64,000 nt of DNA, from the NCBI GenBank assembly GCA_023405815.1, contig JAEXXM010000079.1:1-64000 (forward strand), in the 5' to 3' direction. The stretch is from Pseudomonadota bacterium (GTDB lineage Bacteria; Pseudomonadota; Alphaproteobacteria; Rhizobiales; Hyphomicrobiaceae). How positions within the stretch are numbered: the first letter of the stretch is position 1; each line of letters begins with the position of its first letter. The position numbers and the translations under genes are program-made. Positions 9,157-17,718 of the stretch are shown in pieces. The notes under the pieces were generated by a model. That model ran no database searches. It was not told the origin of the DNA and saw only the letters and a list, made by a program, of their open reading frames with translations.

Positions 9157-10014
9157 ATGCTGACCCGACCGAAGCCCCCGTTCCCAAAGCAGAAGCAGAA
9201 GATGCCGGGCCTCACCGGACGCATGCAGCCGCGCCCGGACCACGGGGAAGAGAGCTACAACGGCGCCAACCGCCTGCTGGACAAGAAAGCGGTTATCACC
9301 GGCGGCGATAGCGGCATCGGACGGGCGGTCGCCATCGCCTACGCGCGCGAAGGGGCGGACGTCGTCATTGCCTATTTGGAAGAGCACGAGGACGCCGAAG
9401 AGACCAAGGCGCTAGTCGAAGCAGCCGGGCGTAAAGCGTTGCTTGTACCCGGAGATATCGGGCATGCCGAGCACTGCCAGGTGGTCATCGACAAAGCGGT
9501 GAAGGAGTTCGGGCGCGTCGACATTCTCATTAACAACGCGGCGCATCAGGCGAGCTTCAAGGAAATTGAGGACATCAGCGACGAGGAATGGGAGCTGACG
9601 TTTAAGGTCAACATTCACGCCATGTTCTATTTGACTAAGGCCGCGGTACCGCACATGCGGAGGGGAAGCTCGATCATCAACACGGCCTCCATCAACTCAG
9701 ACGCGCCCAACCCGACGTTGCTAGCCTACGCGACGACCAAAGGCGCGATCCACAATTTCACGGCCGGTCTAGCTCAGTTGCTGGCCAAAAGGGGTATCCG
9801 CGCCAATGCTGTGGCCCCAGGACCCATATGGACGCCGCTCATCCCATCGACGCTGCCAGAGGCCGCCGTGACGAATTTCGGCCAGCAAGTACCGATGCGG
9901 CGGCCGGGCCAACCAGCGGAACTCGCCACTGCATTCGTCATGCTCGCTGATCCTTTGTCGAGCTACGTCTCCGGCGCGACGATCGCTGTTACCGGCGGCG
10001 AGCCCTTCCTGTAG
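9157..10014 (+). CDS. SDR-family oxidoreductase, general-stress type
   Basis: About 285 residues of the short-chain dehydrogenase/reductase family. The NAD(P) motif TGGDSGIGRAVAIAYA, the structural INNAA, the catalytic serine in INTASINS and the YATTK active site are all present, so it should be an active NAD(P)-dependent oxidoreductase with an unknown alcohol or carbonyl substrate. The extended N-terminus (LTRPKPPFPKQKQKMPG) before the Rossmann fold is typical of the YhdF/YdaD/GSP39 stress-associated subgroup. ATG 9157 follows CGAGGTAG. The upstream one-mismatch EcfG site fits stress induction. A second, different SDR lies at 55964-56842. Confidence 0.85.
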   Translation: MLTRPKPPFPKQKQKMPGLTGRMQPRPDHGEESYNGANRLLDKKAVITGGDSGIGRAVAIAYAREGADVVIAYLEEHEDAEETKALVEAAGRKALLVPGDIGHAEHCQVVIDKAVKEFGRVDILINNAAHQASFKEIEDISDEEWELTFKVNIHAMFYLTKAAVPHMRRGSSIINTASINSDAPNPTLLAYATTKGAIHNFTAGLAQLLAKRGIRANAVAPGPIWTPLIPSTLPEAAVTNFGQQVPMRRPGQPAELATAFVMLADPLSSYVSGATIAVTGGEPFL

Positions 10015-10441
10015 CCGGCGTATCTCGACACGCCAGCGGGCGGGCTTCAGCCGCAGCTCAGGCAGCATTCGACCACAGGCATCATATCGACAGCCTGAGG
10101 TACACGTGTTGAGTAACGAACTATGTCGCCATGCCCAATCGCTCTGGAACTTAGCGACGGTAGGTTGATGCGACGGGTCTGGAACGCAAAGGGCCCATGT
10201 GAGATCCGCTCATGGCCGAAAGCATGCAATAATTATCGCGACCAAGACGGCAAGATCGAATAGACGGTTCATCGGGGCAGCGGATCGGACCTGGGCGGCG
10301 CTTCTGCCGGAGGCGGTCGACGGCTAGTTATACGAACGCCTTCTAGCGTGGATTGCCTCGACAGCGGCGTCGCCAAATCGGCCCTGTATGTCATGGGGAG
10401 CCAATTCCGGCCCGAGCTCCGTGATTTTCACGATTGATGAC
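10015..10441. other. Intergenic region, no gene seen
   Basis: Neither strand shows a frame with a credible start and composition. The minus-strand frame 10324-10689 overlaps the better-supported plus-strand membrane protein and is taken as a shadow. Confidence 0.4.
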
Positions 10442-10467
10442 GGAACCACTACGTTTCGGGTGGCGTT
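10442..10467 (+). promoter_or_regulatory. EcfG promoter (GGAAC-N17-CGTT)
   Basis: Perfect match. The -10 element ends eight bases before ATG 10475, so the transcript probably starts at the start codon (leaderless). Confidence 0.7.
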
Positions 10468-10474
10468 CGCCGTC

Positions 10475-10717
10475 ATGGATGTCAAGCCGCAACCACCACT
10501 GACTCGCTTTCTGGTCTTCGAAGCCCTCCTGTGCGTGATCGTTAGTATTCTTTTTGCGTGGATTCTCCTGCTACTCGACACATTCGGCGTAGGAACGCTA
10601 GTAGCGAACTCCTCGCACACGGGAACGACGCTAATTTTCTTGCTGGGCGGCGTAACCAGTTTGGCCCCGGTCCTCTGGGCGATCAGCATCGAATGTCTGA
10701 AGTCGCAAGGTCGCTAG
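10475..10717 (+). CDS. Small two-helix membrane protein
   Basis: 80 residues starting MDVKPQPPLTRF. Two hydrophobic segments (about 11-34 and 44-68) predict an inner-membrane hairpin. The start is decided by the perfect EcfG promoter whose -10 box ends at 10467: transcription should begin at or next to this ATG, giving a leaderless mRNA and excluding the upstream ATG 10388. The family is not recognised. Probable general-stress membrane protein, by promoter only. Confidence 0.6.
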   Translation: MDVKPQPPLTRFLVFEALLCVIVSILFAWILLLLDTFGVGTLVANSSHTGTTLIFLLGGVTSLAPVLWAISIECLKSQGR

Positions 10718-10834
10718 CGCACGTAAGCGAGAGAGGTTTGCAGAGGGGCGGCAAACTAGGACAGCTGCCAGTATGCGCTTCTGGCCGATAGGCGTAAGCC
10801 ATCCATTGCGCTTTTCACTGCCCTTGGTGAACCT

Positions 10835-10859
10835 GGAACCACGGCCAGCTGGCCGCGTT
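10835..10859 (+). promoter_or_regulatory. EcfG promoter (GGAAC-N16-CGTT)
   Basis: Perfect match about 110 bases before the DUF2188 start; transcription would begin near 10867 and give a GC-rich, probably structured leader. Confidence 0.65.
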
Positions 10860-10969
10860 CTGCGATATCTTGTGGCGCACTCTCCCGGCCTGGCCCCGCG
10901 GAGGTGCAGGTATTTGCGCCGGCCCAGCGCCGGGATTGTCATTGGCTCCCCGGTCGTAAGGAGACTGAA

Positions 10970-11200
10970 ATGCTCAACCGTTTTACCCTCAAACACGGCA
11001 AAGACGGGGGCTGGGCCCTCAGGGATCAAGAGGGCGCCATCATCACCACATTCAGCAATAAAGCGGACGCCGTAACCGGTGGCCGGCTGGAAAAGGCGAT
11101 CGGTGGGGAGGGTACCGTGCGCATCCATAAAGAGGACGGCACCTTCGAGGAGGAACGCACGTTTCCTCGATCGGAAGACCCACGCCGCTCACCCGGCTAG
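10970..11200 (+). CDS. DUF2188 domain protein
   Basis: 76 residues. The fold-defining pattern LKHGKDGGWALRDQEGAIIT, then a helix rich in charged residues and VRIHKEDGTFEEERTFP, matches DUF2188, small proteins of unknown role often found among stress genes. The start is set by AAGGAGA eight bases before ATG 10970. The preceding perfect EcfG promoter suggests general-stress control. The C-terminal RSEDPRRSPG is probably disordered. Confidence 0.75.
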   Translation: MLNRFTLKHGKDGGWALRDQEGAIITTFSNKADAVTGGRLEKAIGGEGTVRIHKEDGTFEEERTFPRSEDPRRSPG

Positions 11201-11838
11201 AACCCGCGCGTCGAATAGGGCTTCTCGGCCCGGTGATCTCGGTGGGCTTCGGTCCGCCGGGGTCACTGGCGCCACTCCATCATGGCCTGTCGTTGCGGCG
11301 TGCTCAGTCTACGAGCGGTTTGCGTACAGATGAACGAATCATGGGCTGCGCTTGCGCTATTCGTGCTTCGGCGCTCAAGTTCCTAGTCCCTCGCGCTTAT
11401 GCCCGATCCTTCGATCTATCGCTCAGGCATAGCGCGCCCGCCGGGGTCTGTCCGCCATGACGTGATATCCGAGCGTTACAGAGTCCCACCGAAGGCCCAA
11501 AGCGCGAGAAGCCCTGCGCAATGAGCTCCGACAGATAGTACAACCCTACTAAACACGCTGGCCTCCAGTGCGCGGTGCACCATCTGGAAGTCGGGCTCCT
11601 GTTTGCGACTCAGCAACCTTCGGGCTGTCGTCCACGCCGGCGCGTGCCGTTCCAATGCGGCTTGGGGGGCAATGCTGGCGGGACCCAAATCCCCACACTC
11701 CCGGAAAGCAGACTGGCGACCGGCTGCATCAATTTTCACTCCGATAAACCGGGAAGTTATCCCAGCTGATAGCGGGAACATCTTCCCGGTCGAGCCAGTT
11801 CCATAGCCGGGACGCTAAAGTTCAAAGGAGTTGTTGTC
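11201..11838. other. Intergenic region with an inverted repeat before the DUF1236 gene
   Basis: No gene recognised in 638 bases. CCGGGAAG at 11749-11756 and CTTCCCGG at 11782-11789 form a perfect 8-bp inverted repeat. The right half overlaps a GGAAC-N17-AGTT site (11775-11800), one mismatch from the EcfG consensus, about 40 bases before the next start. The overlap suggests an operator or a structured leader. Confidence 0.4.
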
Positions 11839-12927
11839 ATGAGATCTACTCCACTTCTGGCGGCGCTGCTGGTGCTCGGCGGTGTCAGCTTTGCAAACGC
11901 TCAGGGAGGTCCATCGGAAGGATCTACTGGCGCGTCAGAACGCGGGTCGTCGGCAGCGCAGGAGCGCGACTCAGGCCCTGACGCCGGAGTAAGCAACCGT
12001 TCCGGGGCCCCAGACCAAGGTTCTGGGGCCGGCGCCAAGGGCAATGACAGTCCAAAAGGTGCCTCGGCAGAAAAATCTGATCGGTCGGACGAAAAGGGCT
12101 CGTCTAAGAGCGCCAGTGATGAGTCGAGCGGCAAGAAGTCTAAGTCGACTGCCACGTCTGACTCTGACGAAGGCACAGGCTCGAAGCGTATGAGCCGGGA
12201 GGCTTCAGAAGCCACCGAAAAGTCAGCTCGGTCAAAAGACGGTGGAAGCTCTGACAGTAATGCCTCAGACAAAACCGATCGCAGCGCGACAGACACGAGC
12301 AAAGGAACGACGACCGATCGCACTGCCGAAGGCAACACATCGGGTGACAAGGCTAAGCGGGTCGATCTGACCGGTGACAAGCGCACGAAGGTGCAAACCG
12401 CCTTCCGCGATGCGGGCGATGTCAAACAGCGTACGAATGTCGATATCGATATAACGGTCGGTCGGCGCCTTCCCCGCGATTGGGATTTCGTTCCAGTGCC
12501 GAGTGCCGTTATCGCGATTGTCCCTGAGTACAGCGGCTATTACTTTGCCTACATCGAAGACGAGTACGTCATCGTCGAGCCGGACACCTATGAGGTCGTC
12601 GCGGTCCTTCCGGCAGAGCGGAGCACGGCAGGCACTTCATCGGACGGTCAGGCTTCCGGCAGCGGCCAATGCTCAGCGCAGCTCTCGCTCAGCAGCAAAG
12701 AGCGCGAACTCGTCCTCGACAATGTTCGGGGCGGCCGTGCGGCTGACATCGGTGATATCAGCGTGGGCCGCGACGTGCCCAGCAGCGTCGAGCTTCAGCG
12801 CTTCCCGGATAACGTGATTGCCGAAGCCAAGGCGCTCAAGGGCTGCCAGTATTTCAGCGCTGGTGATCAGATCGCGATCGTAGATCCCGAGGAGGACAAG
12901 ATTGTCCTCGTCATCGACGAGAGCTGA
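11839..12927 (+). CDS. Secreted DUF1236 protein with long Ser/Gly-rich region
   Basis: 362 residues. A signal peptide (RSTPLLAALLVLGGVSFANA) is followed by about 160 residues dominated by Ser, Gly, Asp, Lys and Thr, likely disordered. Two DUF1236-like modules follow: one near 195-260 with NVDIDITVGRRLPRDW and YIEDEYVIVEPDTYEVV, and a second near 285-360 with ISVGRDVPSSVELQRFP and GDQIAIVDPEEDKIVLVI. DUF1236 proteins are periplasmic alphaproteobacterial proteins of unknown function. The start follows AAAGGAG. The low-complexity part is unusually long for the family. The long minus-strand frame opposite it is a shadow of the Ser-rich codons. Confidence 0.85.
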   Translation: MRSTPLLAALLVLGGVSFANAQGGPSEGSTGASERGSSAAQERDSGPDAGVSNRSGAPDQGSGAGAKGNDSPKGASAEKSDRSDEKGSSKSASDESSGKKSKSTATSDSDEGTGSKRMSREASEATEKSARSKDGGSSDSNASDKTDRSATDTSKGTTTDRTAEGNTSGDKAKRVDLTGDKRTKVQTAFRDAGDVKQRTNVDIDITVGRRLPRDWDFVPVPSAVIAIVPEYSGYYFAYIEDEYVIVEPDTYEVVAVLPAERSTAGTSSDGQASGSGQCSAQLSLSSKERELVLDNVRGGRAADIGDISVGRDVPSSVELQRFPDNVIAEAKALKGCQYFSAGDQIAIVDPEEDKIVLVIDES

Positions 12928-13025
12928 TTGACTCGCAGAGTGAGCATCTCGCTCTCTCTCGTGTTGCCCGATGTCGGAAATCCACGTGCCGAGCAACGCT
13001 CACCTGAGCTCAGTAGGAGAGAACC

Positions 13026-13283
13026 ATGAGATCCCTGATCAACACTAGCCTCGTTGCCGTCGCTGCACTCTTTCTCGGGTCGATGGCTGCCTCAGCCGCT
13101 GTCGTCTGCAATGATGAGGGTGATTGTTGGCGCGTCAAAGGACGAGCCCACTACGAGCCCGAGTTGCGCTTGCGCGTCTATGACGATGATTGGAAGTGGA
13201 AGGACGGCGATAAATATCGCTGGCGCGAGGCGGGACGCGGACACGGTTATTGGCGCGGTGGCGTCTGGGTCACGTTAGACTGA
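13026..13283 (+). CDS. Small secreted Trp/Arg-rich protein
   Basis: 85 residues with a signal peptide (RSLINTSLVAVAALFLGSMA, cleavage near ASA). The mature chain has two cysteines (VVCNDEGDCWRV) and a Trp/Tyr/Arg-rich tail with YRWREAGRGHGYWRGG. Such short periplasmic proteins are frequent in Hyphomicrobiales and have no known function. Start supported by TAGGAGAG. It follows the DUF1236 gene by about 100 bases and could share its transcript. Confidence 0.75.
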   Translation: MRSLINTSLVAVAALFLGSMAASAAVVCNDEGDCWRVKGRAHYEPELRLRVYDDDWKWKDGDKYRWREAGRGHGYWRGGVWVTLD

Positions 13284-13545
13284 ATGCAAGGCCGACGCGT
13301 TAGGGCGGCAATTAACGGAGCCGGCATCCCTCAACACCGGCTCCATCATCCGATTGGCTCGGAAGTGCCCTGGCCCGAGCGCTTGTCTGGCCGCGCGCGC
13401 ATAATTGCTCCACGGGTGCACAGCCGAGTTTTCCGGGGGCCCTCTCGAGCAGGATAACGAGTGATGCCTGAAGGCACTCCTGACGTTACCGAGCTCGAAG
13501 CTCAACGCGAGAATAGCGCGAGGATTCTTCCCGGCGTCTTCGTCG

Positions 13546-13925
13546 TCATTCCCCGGAAAAGGTCACGAACTCGATTTTGTTGCCGTCTGGGTCGCGCAGG
13601 AATGCCGCATAGTAGTGTGGATCGTATTCCTCGCGGATGCCGGGCGGGCCCTCGCTTTTTCTGCCGGCAGCCAAGCCCACCTTGTAGCAGACCTCCACGT
13701 TCGTCCGATGACCAGCGTGGAAGGCGACGTGTACGCCATTGCCGGGGGCAAGCGACCCGCCCGTCCACAGGGTGCTCCAGGCTGAACACGACTTCCGTAA
13801 GGCCGTACGCAACGATGCGGTCCGATCGCTTTAGACAATGCAGGCCTAGCTCGCTCATCACCCGGATCGTAAAATCTTCTGGCGCGATCGAGATCGTTGG
13901 TCCCTAGGGAAACGTGATGGAGCAT
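13546..13925 (-). pseudogene. VOC/glyoxalase-family protein, frame-disrupted
   Basis: Read from 13925 on the minus strand the first frame gives LHHVSLGTNDLDRARRFYD, the hallmark start of small vicinal-oxygen-chelate proteins. The match then moves to a second frame (VMSELGLHCLK to EVVFSLEHPVDG) and a third, ending REEYDPHYYAAFLRDPDGN and KIEFVTFSGE. Two single-base indels, near 13858 and 13750, are needed to rebuild a normal protein of about 125 residues. The metal-binding His near the start and the Glu near the end are still encoded. Either a decaying gene or assembly errors. Confidence 0.75.
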
Positions 13926-13945
13926 GATCGGTCGATCCCACTAGT

Positions 13946-14290
13946 ATGGCAACGGAGTCGCAAATGATCGAAAGCATTCGCCATTGTCTCACGCGCCTAG
14001 GAGTCCAAACATCAAATCCCGTGGCCTTCCTCGCGGTCGGCGTCTACGTCGCTGCGTGGGTTATATATTCACGCGCAACATTAGAATGGCATGCGGTGGC
14101 TACCCTCGCCACACTCACCATGACATTGCTCATTCAACGCGCCGAGCATCGTGATACGCAGGCCATACACGCCAAATTAGACGAGCTCCTGCATGCAGAG
14201 CGGGCGGCGAGCAACGCACTTACGCAGATCGACGAGGAGGAGCCGGAAGATATCGAGCGGGCACGCACCCTAGCGCGTGAAGGCGATTAG
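13946..14290 (+). CDS. Low-affinity iron permease family membrane protein
   Basis: 114 residues with two membrane segments (about 26-43 and 48-68) followed by a helical cytoplasmic tail. TLTMTLLIQRAEHRDTQAIH and KLDELLHAERAAS match the family annotated as low-affinity iron permease (PF04120-like); the tail IDEEEPEDIERA is also typical. Real transport activity in bacteria is not established. It is divergent from the broken VOC gene by 20 bases. Confidence 0.7.
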   Translation: MATESQMIESIRHCLTRLGVQTSNPVAFLAVGVYVAAWVIYSRATLEWHAVATLATLTMTLLIQRAEHRDTQAIHAKLDELLHAERAASNALTQIDEEEPEDIERARTLAREGD

Positions 14291-14503
14291 GCGGGTCGAG
14301 ACACCAAGCTACGCTTAACGGACGATCTTATCGAGTGACTCTTTTTTGAGTACGCGATCCCGCTTTGCGTCTTCCGCGTCTTCCAGTTGACGCCGTATTA
14401 GCTCCGCTCCCAAATTCGTCGGCGCTCCGACGATTGAGTGTTTCGCTCTTGGCCGCTTTGTCGACCAGCGTCTGGCGTCGCTTCGCTCTTCCGACCATGT
14501 CTT

Positions 14504-14959
14504 CTACCTCGCGTAACCCAGTCGAGCAACGGGAAACAGCTCGCGAATGTGTTCGGGTAAGGATTGCTTCACCTCATCCAGCTCGCCTTTTGTGACGTAC
14601 CGTCCGAGAACCTTGAATACAGCGCGTGCCGCGTCATCAGCACCCATTGCTCGAAGTCCGGCGACGTGACGGTCGATGGCGCCGAGAAATTCATCGGGCG
14701 ACCGCACGCGATCAGGCTTGCCGGTTGGAACGTAACCATCATAGTAGACGCGCGTACCAAGATCGGCAGTTGTGCCGCGAGTTCGGCCACCTCCTCTACG
14801 GCCAGCCGGTCGCGCAAAGCTGCATGAACGGCGCGGAGCGCGTGATAGCGCCGCTTCTGGTCGGGTCCGAGATCCTCGGCGATTTTCTTTCAGCCAGCCG
14901 TTGGTCGCCTGCAGTGTCTTATCAAAGACGTCTAAACCTGCGCCTGCCACGACTCGCAC
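14504..14959 (-). CDS. DUF2267 protein with a frame-scrambled middle
   Basis: The frame is open for 151 codons, but only the ends look native: GLDVFDKTLQATNGWLKE at the start, then, after about residue 68, VYYDGYVPTGKPDRVRS through SLPEHIRELFP. Between them the family-like sequence (IAEDLGPDQKRRYHAL, AALRDRLAVEEVAEL) is in another frame, 14569-14817. So two compensating indels near 14883 and 14750 leave the reading frame open but replace about 45 residues. DUF2267 proteins are small stress-linked proteins of unknown function. The start is GTG 14959 with GGAG upstream and a perfect EcfG promoter. The product is probably non-functional unless the indels are sequencing errors. Confidence 0.65.
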   Translation of the reverse strand: MRVVAGAGLDVFDKTLQATNGWLKENRRGSRTRPEAALSRAPRRSCSFARPAGRRGGGRTRGTTADLGTRVYYDGYVPTGKPDRVRSPDEFLGAIDRHVAGLRAMGADDAARAVFKVLGRYVTKGELDEVKQSLPEHIRELFPVARLGYAR

Positions 14960-14979
14960 TCCAAAAAAGCGAATAGGAA

Positions 14980-15004
14980 AACGGCATCTTTGGTCATGAG
15001 TTCC
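14980..15004 (-). promoter_or_regulatory. EcfG promoter (GGAAC-N16-CGTT) for the DUF2267 gene
   Basis: Perfect match on the minus strand; the -10 box lies 21 bases before the GTG start. It is back-to-back with the plus-strand EcfG promoter at 15041. Confidence 0.7.
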
Positions 15005-15040
15005 GGTCTCGCTGCGACGCGGGGAAATACAGTCGAGAGC

Positions 15041-15065
15041 GGAACGCTGAGTTAGCCCTGGCGTT
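15041..15065 (+). promoter_or_regulatory. EcfG promoter (GGAAC-N16-CGTT) for the NUDIX remnant
   Basis: Perfect match. The -10 box ends nine bases before ATG 15074, again predicting a leaderless transcript. Confidence 0.7.
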
Positions 15066-15073
15066 ACTCTGAG

Positions 15074-15467
15074 ATGGGGAAGAAAAAGCAGGTCGCGGCC
15101 TTGCTGGTGCGGTGCGGCCGCGGTGGCGAACAGGAGGTGCCGCTCGTCAGCACTCGCAGCGAGAAGAAGCGCTGGATCGTACCAAAAGGCGGGCCGCTCT
15201 CGGAAAGTATCCGATAAGGATGCAGCCGCTCGCGAAGCGCGAGGAAGGTGGGGTTACGGGTCAGGTTGGCGACCAGCCAATCGGAACATTTGAACACCGC
15301 AAAACCGATGGTAAGAGCAAGGGAGTCGACGTGTTTCGACTGAAAGTCGAGGCCGAGAAGTCGACTGGCCTGAGCGCAAAGAGCGGAGGCGCAGGTGGGC
15401 GAGCCGGAAGGGCGCAAAGCAGCTCGTCGCTGAACCTCCTCTCCGGTGCGTCATCAGCAAGGCATAG
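15074..15467 (+). pseudogene. NUDIX hydrolase, frame-disrupted
   Basis: From ATG 15074 the frame gives GKKKQVAALLVRC and RSEKKRWIVPKGGP, the start of a small NUDIX protein, then stops at TAA. Shifting frame restores DKDAAAREA, then EEGGVTGQVGDQPIGTFEH and KGVDVFRLKVEAEKS, and another shift gives DWPERKERRRRWASRK to the final stop. At least three indels separate the pieces. The NUDIX box residues are partly present (AAAREAxEEGG). Intact relatives hydrolyse nucleoside-diphosphate-linked compounds. The intact EcfG promoter shows it was a stress gene. Confidence 0.75.
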
Positions 15468-15563
15468 CAAATCGACAAACCATGGGAACGCGGCGGTGCT
15501 GGTTAGCGCTGCTAAGGTCTGCACAAGGCGGCGGGCGCAAAGACCCGCCGCCATATCAGGTCT

Positions 15564-15725
15564 TCACTTCTTGATTGGGTTGCAGGTTTTGGTCGCGTCG
15601 TCCCAGATCATATCCTGCATCGTGGCGCACTCAGCCTGTGTCTTCGGCTTGTCGCCGCCGGCAAACGCCGGCATGGCAAATCCAGCTGCGGACACCAACA
15701 CGAGGAGAGAAGCGAGGACTTTCAT
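15564..15725 (-). CDS. Small secreted protein (53 residues)
   Basis: MKVLASLLVLVSAAG begins a signal peptide ending near AFA. The mature peptide is about 33 residues with two cysteines (AECATMQDMIWDDATKTC) and ends NPIKK. AGGAAGGA lies just before the ATG. A perfect EcfG promoter sits about 95 bases upstream, and the leader between them can fold two perfect hairpins. Function unknown; a general-stress periplasmic peptide is the simplest reading. Confidence 0.65.
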   Translation of the reverse strand: MKVLASLLVLVSAAGFAMPAFAGGDKPKTQAECATMQDMIWDDATKTCNPIKK

Positions 15726-15763
15726 GGCACTTCCTTCCTAGCATAGACGAACGGATCCGGGCA

Positions 15764-15805
15764 GGCGGGACGCCCGCCTCCAAGCAACCACCTTTCCGAA
15801 GGTGG
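15764..15805 (-). promoter_or_regulatory. Structured 5' leader of the small secreted gene
   Basis: On the minus strand CCACCTT-CGGA-AAGGTGG (15805 to 15788) is followed by GGCGGG-CGT-CCCGCC (15778 to 15764). Both stems are perfect, lie between the EcfG promoter and the ribosome site, and have no T-run, so they look like leader structure rather than a terminator. Confidence 0.5.
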
Positions 15806-15817
15806 ATTGAAGCTCTC

Positions 15818-15842
15818 AACGTCGCCGGGGTGAGGCGGTTCC
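15818..15842 (-). promoter_or_regulatory. EcfG promoter (GGAAC-N16-CGTT)
   Basis: Perfect match on the minus strand, directed at the 53-residue secreted protein gene at 15564-15725. Confidence 0.65.
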
Positions 15843-15917
15843 GGGAACCGGTGCTGTTGAGGGGAACTTCCTTCCGTAATTCTGCATTGGCCTAAGCTTT
15901 ATTGGAAAGGACAGGTC

Positions 15918-16121
15918 ATGCTCGAGCTCATCCTCACGGTCTGCACGATTGTCCAAGGCGCAAGCTGTCGCTCGGAACCGGTGATGTTGCAGACGAACAC
16001 GAGCATGACCGCATGCTTGATGGCGAGCCAGATTGAAGGCGCCAAATGGCTACAACAGCACCCCAACTACTACATTCAAAAGGCGACATGCCGGCCTGCA
16101 AAGATCTTCGCCGACTCCTGA
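15918..16121 (+). CDS. Small conserved alphaproteobacterial protein
   Basis: 67 residues beginning LELILTVCTIVQGASCRS, with four cysteines in all and the stretch SQIEGAKWLQQHPNYYI followed by CRPAKIFA. The pattern (short hydrophobic start, xxHPNxxIxxxxCRP end) matches a small family seen often in Hyphomicrobiales with no known function. GGAAAGGACAG gives a good ribosome site. A GGAAC-N17-CATT site about 40 bases upstream is one mismatch from the EcfG consensus. Confidence 0.7.
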   Translation: MLELILTVCTIVQGASCRSEPVMLQTNTSMTACLMASQIEGAKWLQQHPNYYIQKATCRPAKIFADS

Positions 16122-16165
16122 ACTTGTTTTGGTAAACGCGGCCCCGAGGCAGTGGTCGACGGCCC

Positions 16166-17547
16166 TCAAGGAAAGAAGCCCAAGGGGTGTCGGAAATGCT
16201 CGTCTTGCGCGGTGGACCGAAACGCGCTGATTGGTTGCTGCCGCAGAGGTCGGTCTTGTGCCACCGGCCCTTGCTGTGCGGGACTCCGAATCTTCAAGGC
16301 GCCCCGGGGTTGATCGCTAAGGATGACGATGAAATCTGTGCCAGCAGCGGTCTTTTTGGAAGGCGCCTCGTCCGAGAGGATCAGAGCCGACCCTAGCCAA
16401 GTACCATGGCCCAGTTTGGTGGTGACTTCGGGTGGCAGATCAAAGCGATCGAGGGCCGCGTGAGCGGCATCAACCACCGTTCCGTCTATGGTGACGCCCA
16501 GCCATCCTCGTGCGCCGTCCTCAGTCTCTGTCGCATAGAAGGCATGCGTGCCTATCGGCTTTTCTGGTTGTTGGATGATCAAGGGAAACTCAAGCACTGG
16601 CTCGAAGCCCTGGCGGACATAGACGCGCTGCGTTTTGAGGCTAACGAAGATCGATAGCGGCAAAGCGCGTAAGCGCGCATCGCGCGCCTGTCGTTGCAGC
16701 TCCGAATGCTCAACTGTCGCCGATTGCGCCAGCTTGGTCGCAAACTCGGCGTTGAACGCTGAGTTCGCTGCCTCGGCCCGAAGTCCCTCCACTTGGGCCC
16801 TCGCGCGATCTTTGAGCGCGCCGGATTTCAGAGACTCTGCCCGCTCTAATGCGGCGTCGAGCCGCTTCAGTGCTCGATTTCGAACGGCCCGCACGCCGCG
16901 CTTTGGAGACTGCCTGTTCTGCCGCCTTTGCAGAGGCCTGCGCCTGTTTGATGGCGGTTGTCGCCGCTCGCGCGCTTGTTCAATATCCCCCGATATCCCC
17001 CGCCGCCGTAGCGCCAGCACTATCTCGTCGCAACCGCTCTAAGAGTGGATGAGAGAATTTGATAGCGTCCACCTGGTCAGGGCTGATGACAACCCTCGTG
17101 CCTACGCTTGTCAAATCGAACAGCCGTTCTGCGAAGCGGTATGGGAGGCGCACGCATCCATGCGAGGCGCGATAGCCTGGAAGCGGGCCAGCATGGAGCG
17201 CTATTCCTGACCAAGTGAGGCGCTGCATGAACGGCATCTCCGCATCCTCATAGATGTTGGAGACGTGATCCTTGTTCTTCTGCAAGACAGTGAAGATGCC
17301 CGCAGGTGTTTCATGGGCCCTGCTGCCGGTCGAAACGGGAGCCTTTAGGATCGCCCCAGCAGAGTCGTAGGCAGTGATCTTCTGTCGGCGAAGGCCAATG
17401 ACAGCAACGACCGGCTTCTCGGCTTGGCGATTCCCGGCGATCTTATCCCAAGTGGGCGTGGACACCTCACGGGTTTCAGCGACGACGGCGAGCAACAAAG
17501 CCAGGCTGCGACCAGCTGCAGTTTCGAAGCAAGCACAGTCTTCTCAT
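16166..17547 (-). pseudogene. L,D-transpeptidase-family protein, frame-disrupted
   Basis: The N-terminal part (17498-16980 frame) has the YkuD domain with HAGPLPGYRASHGCVRLP, including the catalytic Cys of L,D-transpeptidases that cross-link peptidoglycan or attach lipoproteins. A helical Ala/Lys-rich linker (TTAIKQAQASAKAAEQAV, in a different frame near 16940) leads to the C-terminal part in the 16166-17020 frame, with QRVYVRQGFEPVLEFPLI and WLGSALILSDEAPSK. A signal peptide can be rebuilt from ATG 17547 (MRRLCLLR, then RSLALLLAVVA in the next frame). At least three indels break a normal protein of about 455 residues. The catalytic domain alone could still be made, but without its export signal. 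Confidence 0.7.
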
Positions 17548-17685
17548 CCTGTTGGTCTGATACCGCCGACTAACGCGGCCGAGGTCGTGTTTGTTGCAAC
17601 CCTCTCAGGTAATCCGTGCTAGCCGCGAGTCAAAACTCTGCGCTCATCACTCGGCGAAGGTGCCCGCTTGCCCGACCAGTAAGCC

Positions 17686-17711
17686 GGAACTCCGTCGATC
17701 CGGACCGCGTT
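17686..17711 (+). promoter_or_regulatory. EcfG promoter (GGAAC-N17-CGTT) of sRNA copy 1
   Basis: Perfect match with no protein gene downstream on this strand; followed directly by the structured segment 17719-17821. Confidence 0.75.
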
Positions 17712-17718
17712 TCACGAA

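Noticed and set aside
10324..10689. 121-codon minus-strand frame
   Set aside because: Overlaps a plus-strand membrane protein whose start coincides with a perfect EcfG promoter.
11901..12425. 174-codon minus-strand frame opposite the DUF1236 gene
   Set aside because: Mirror of Ser/Gly/Asp-rich codons on the plus strand; no ribosome site or family.
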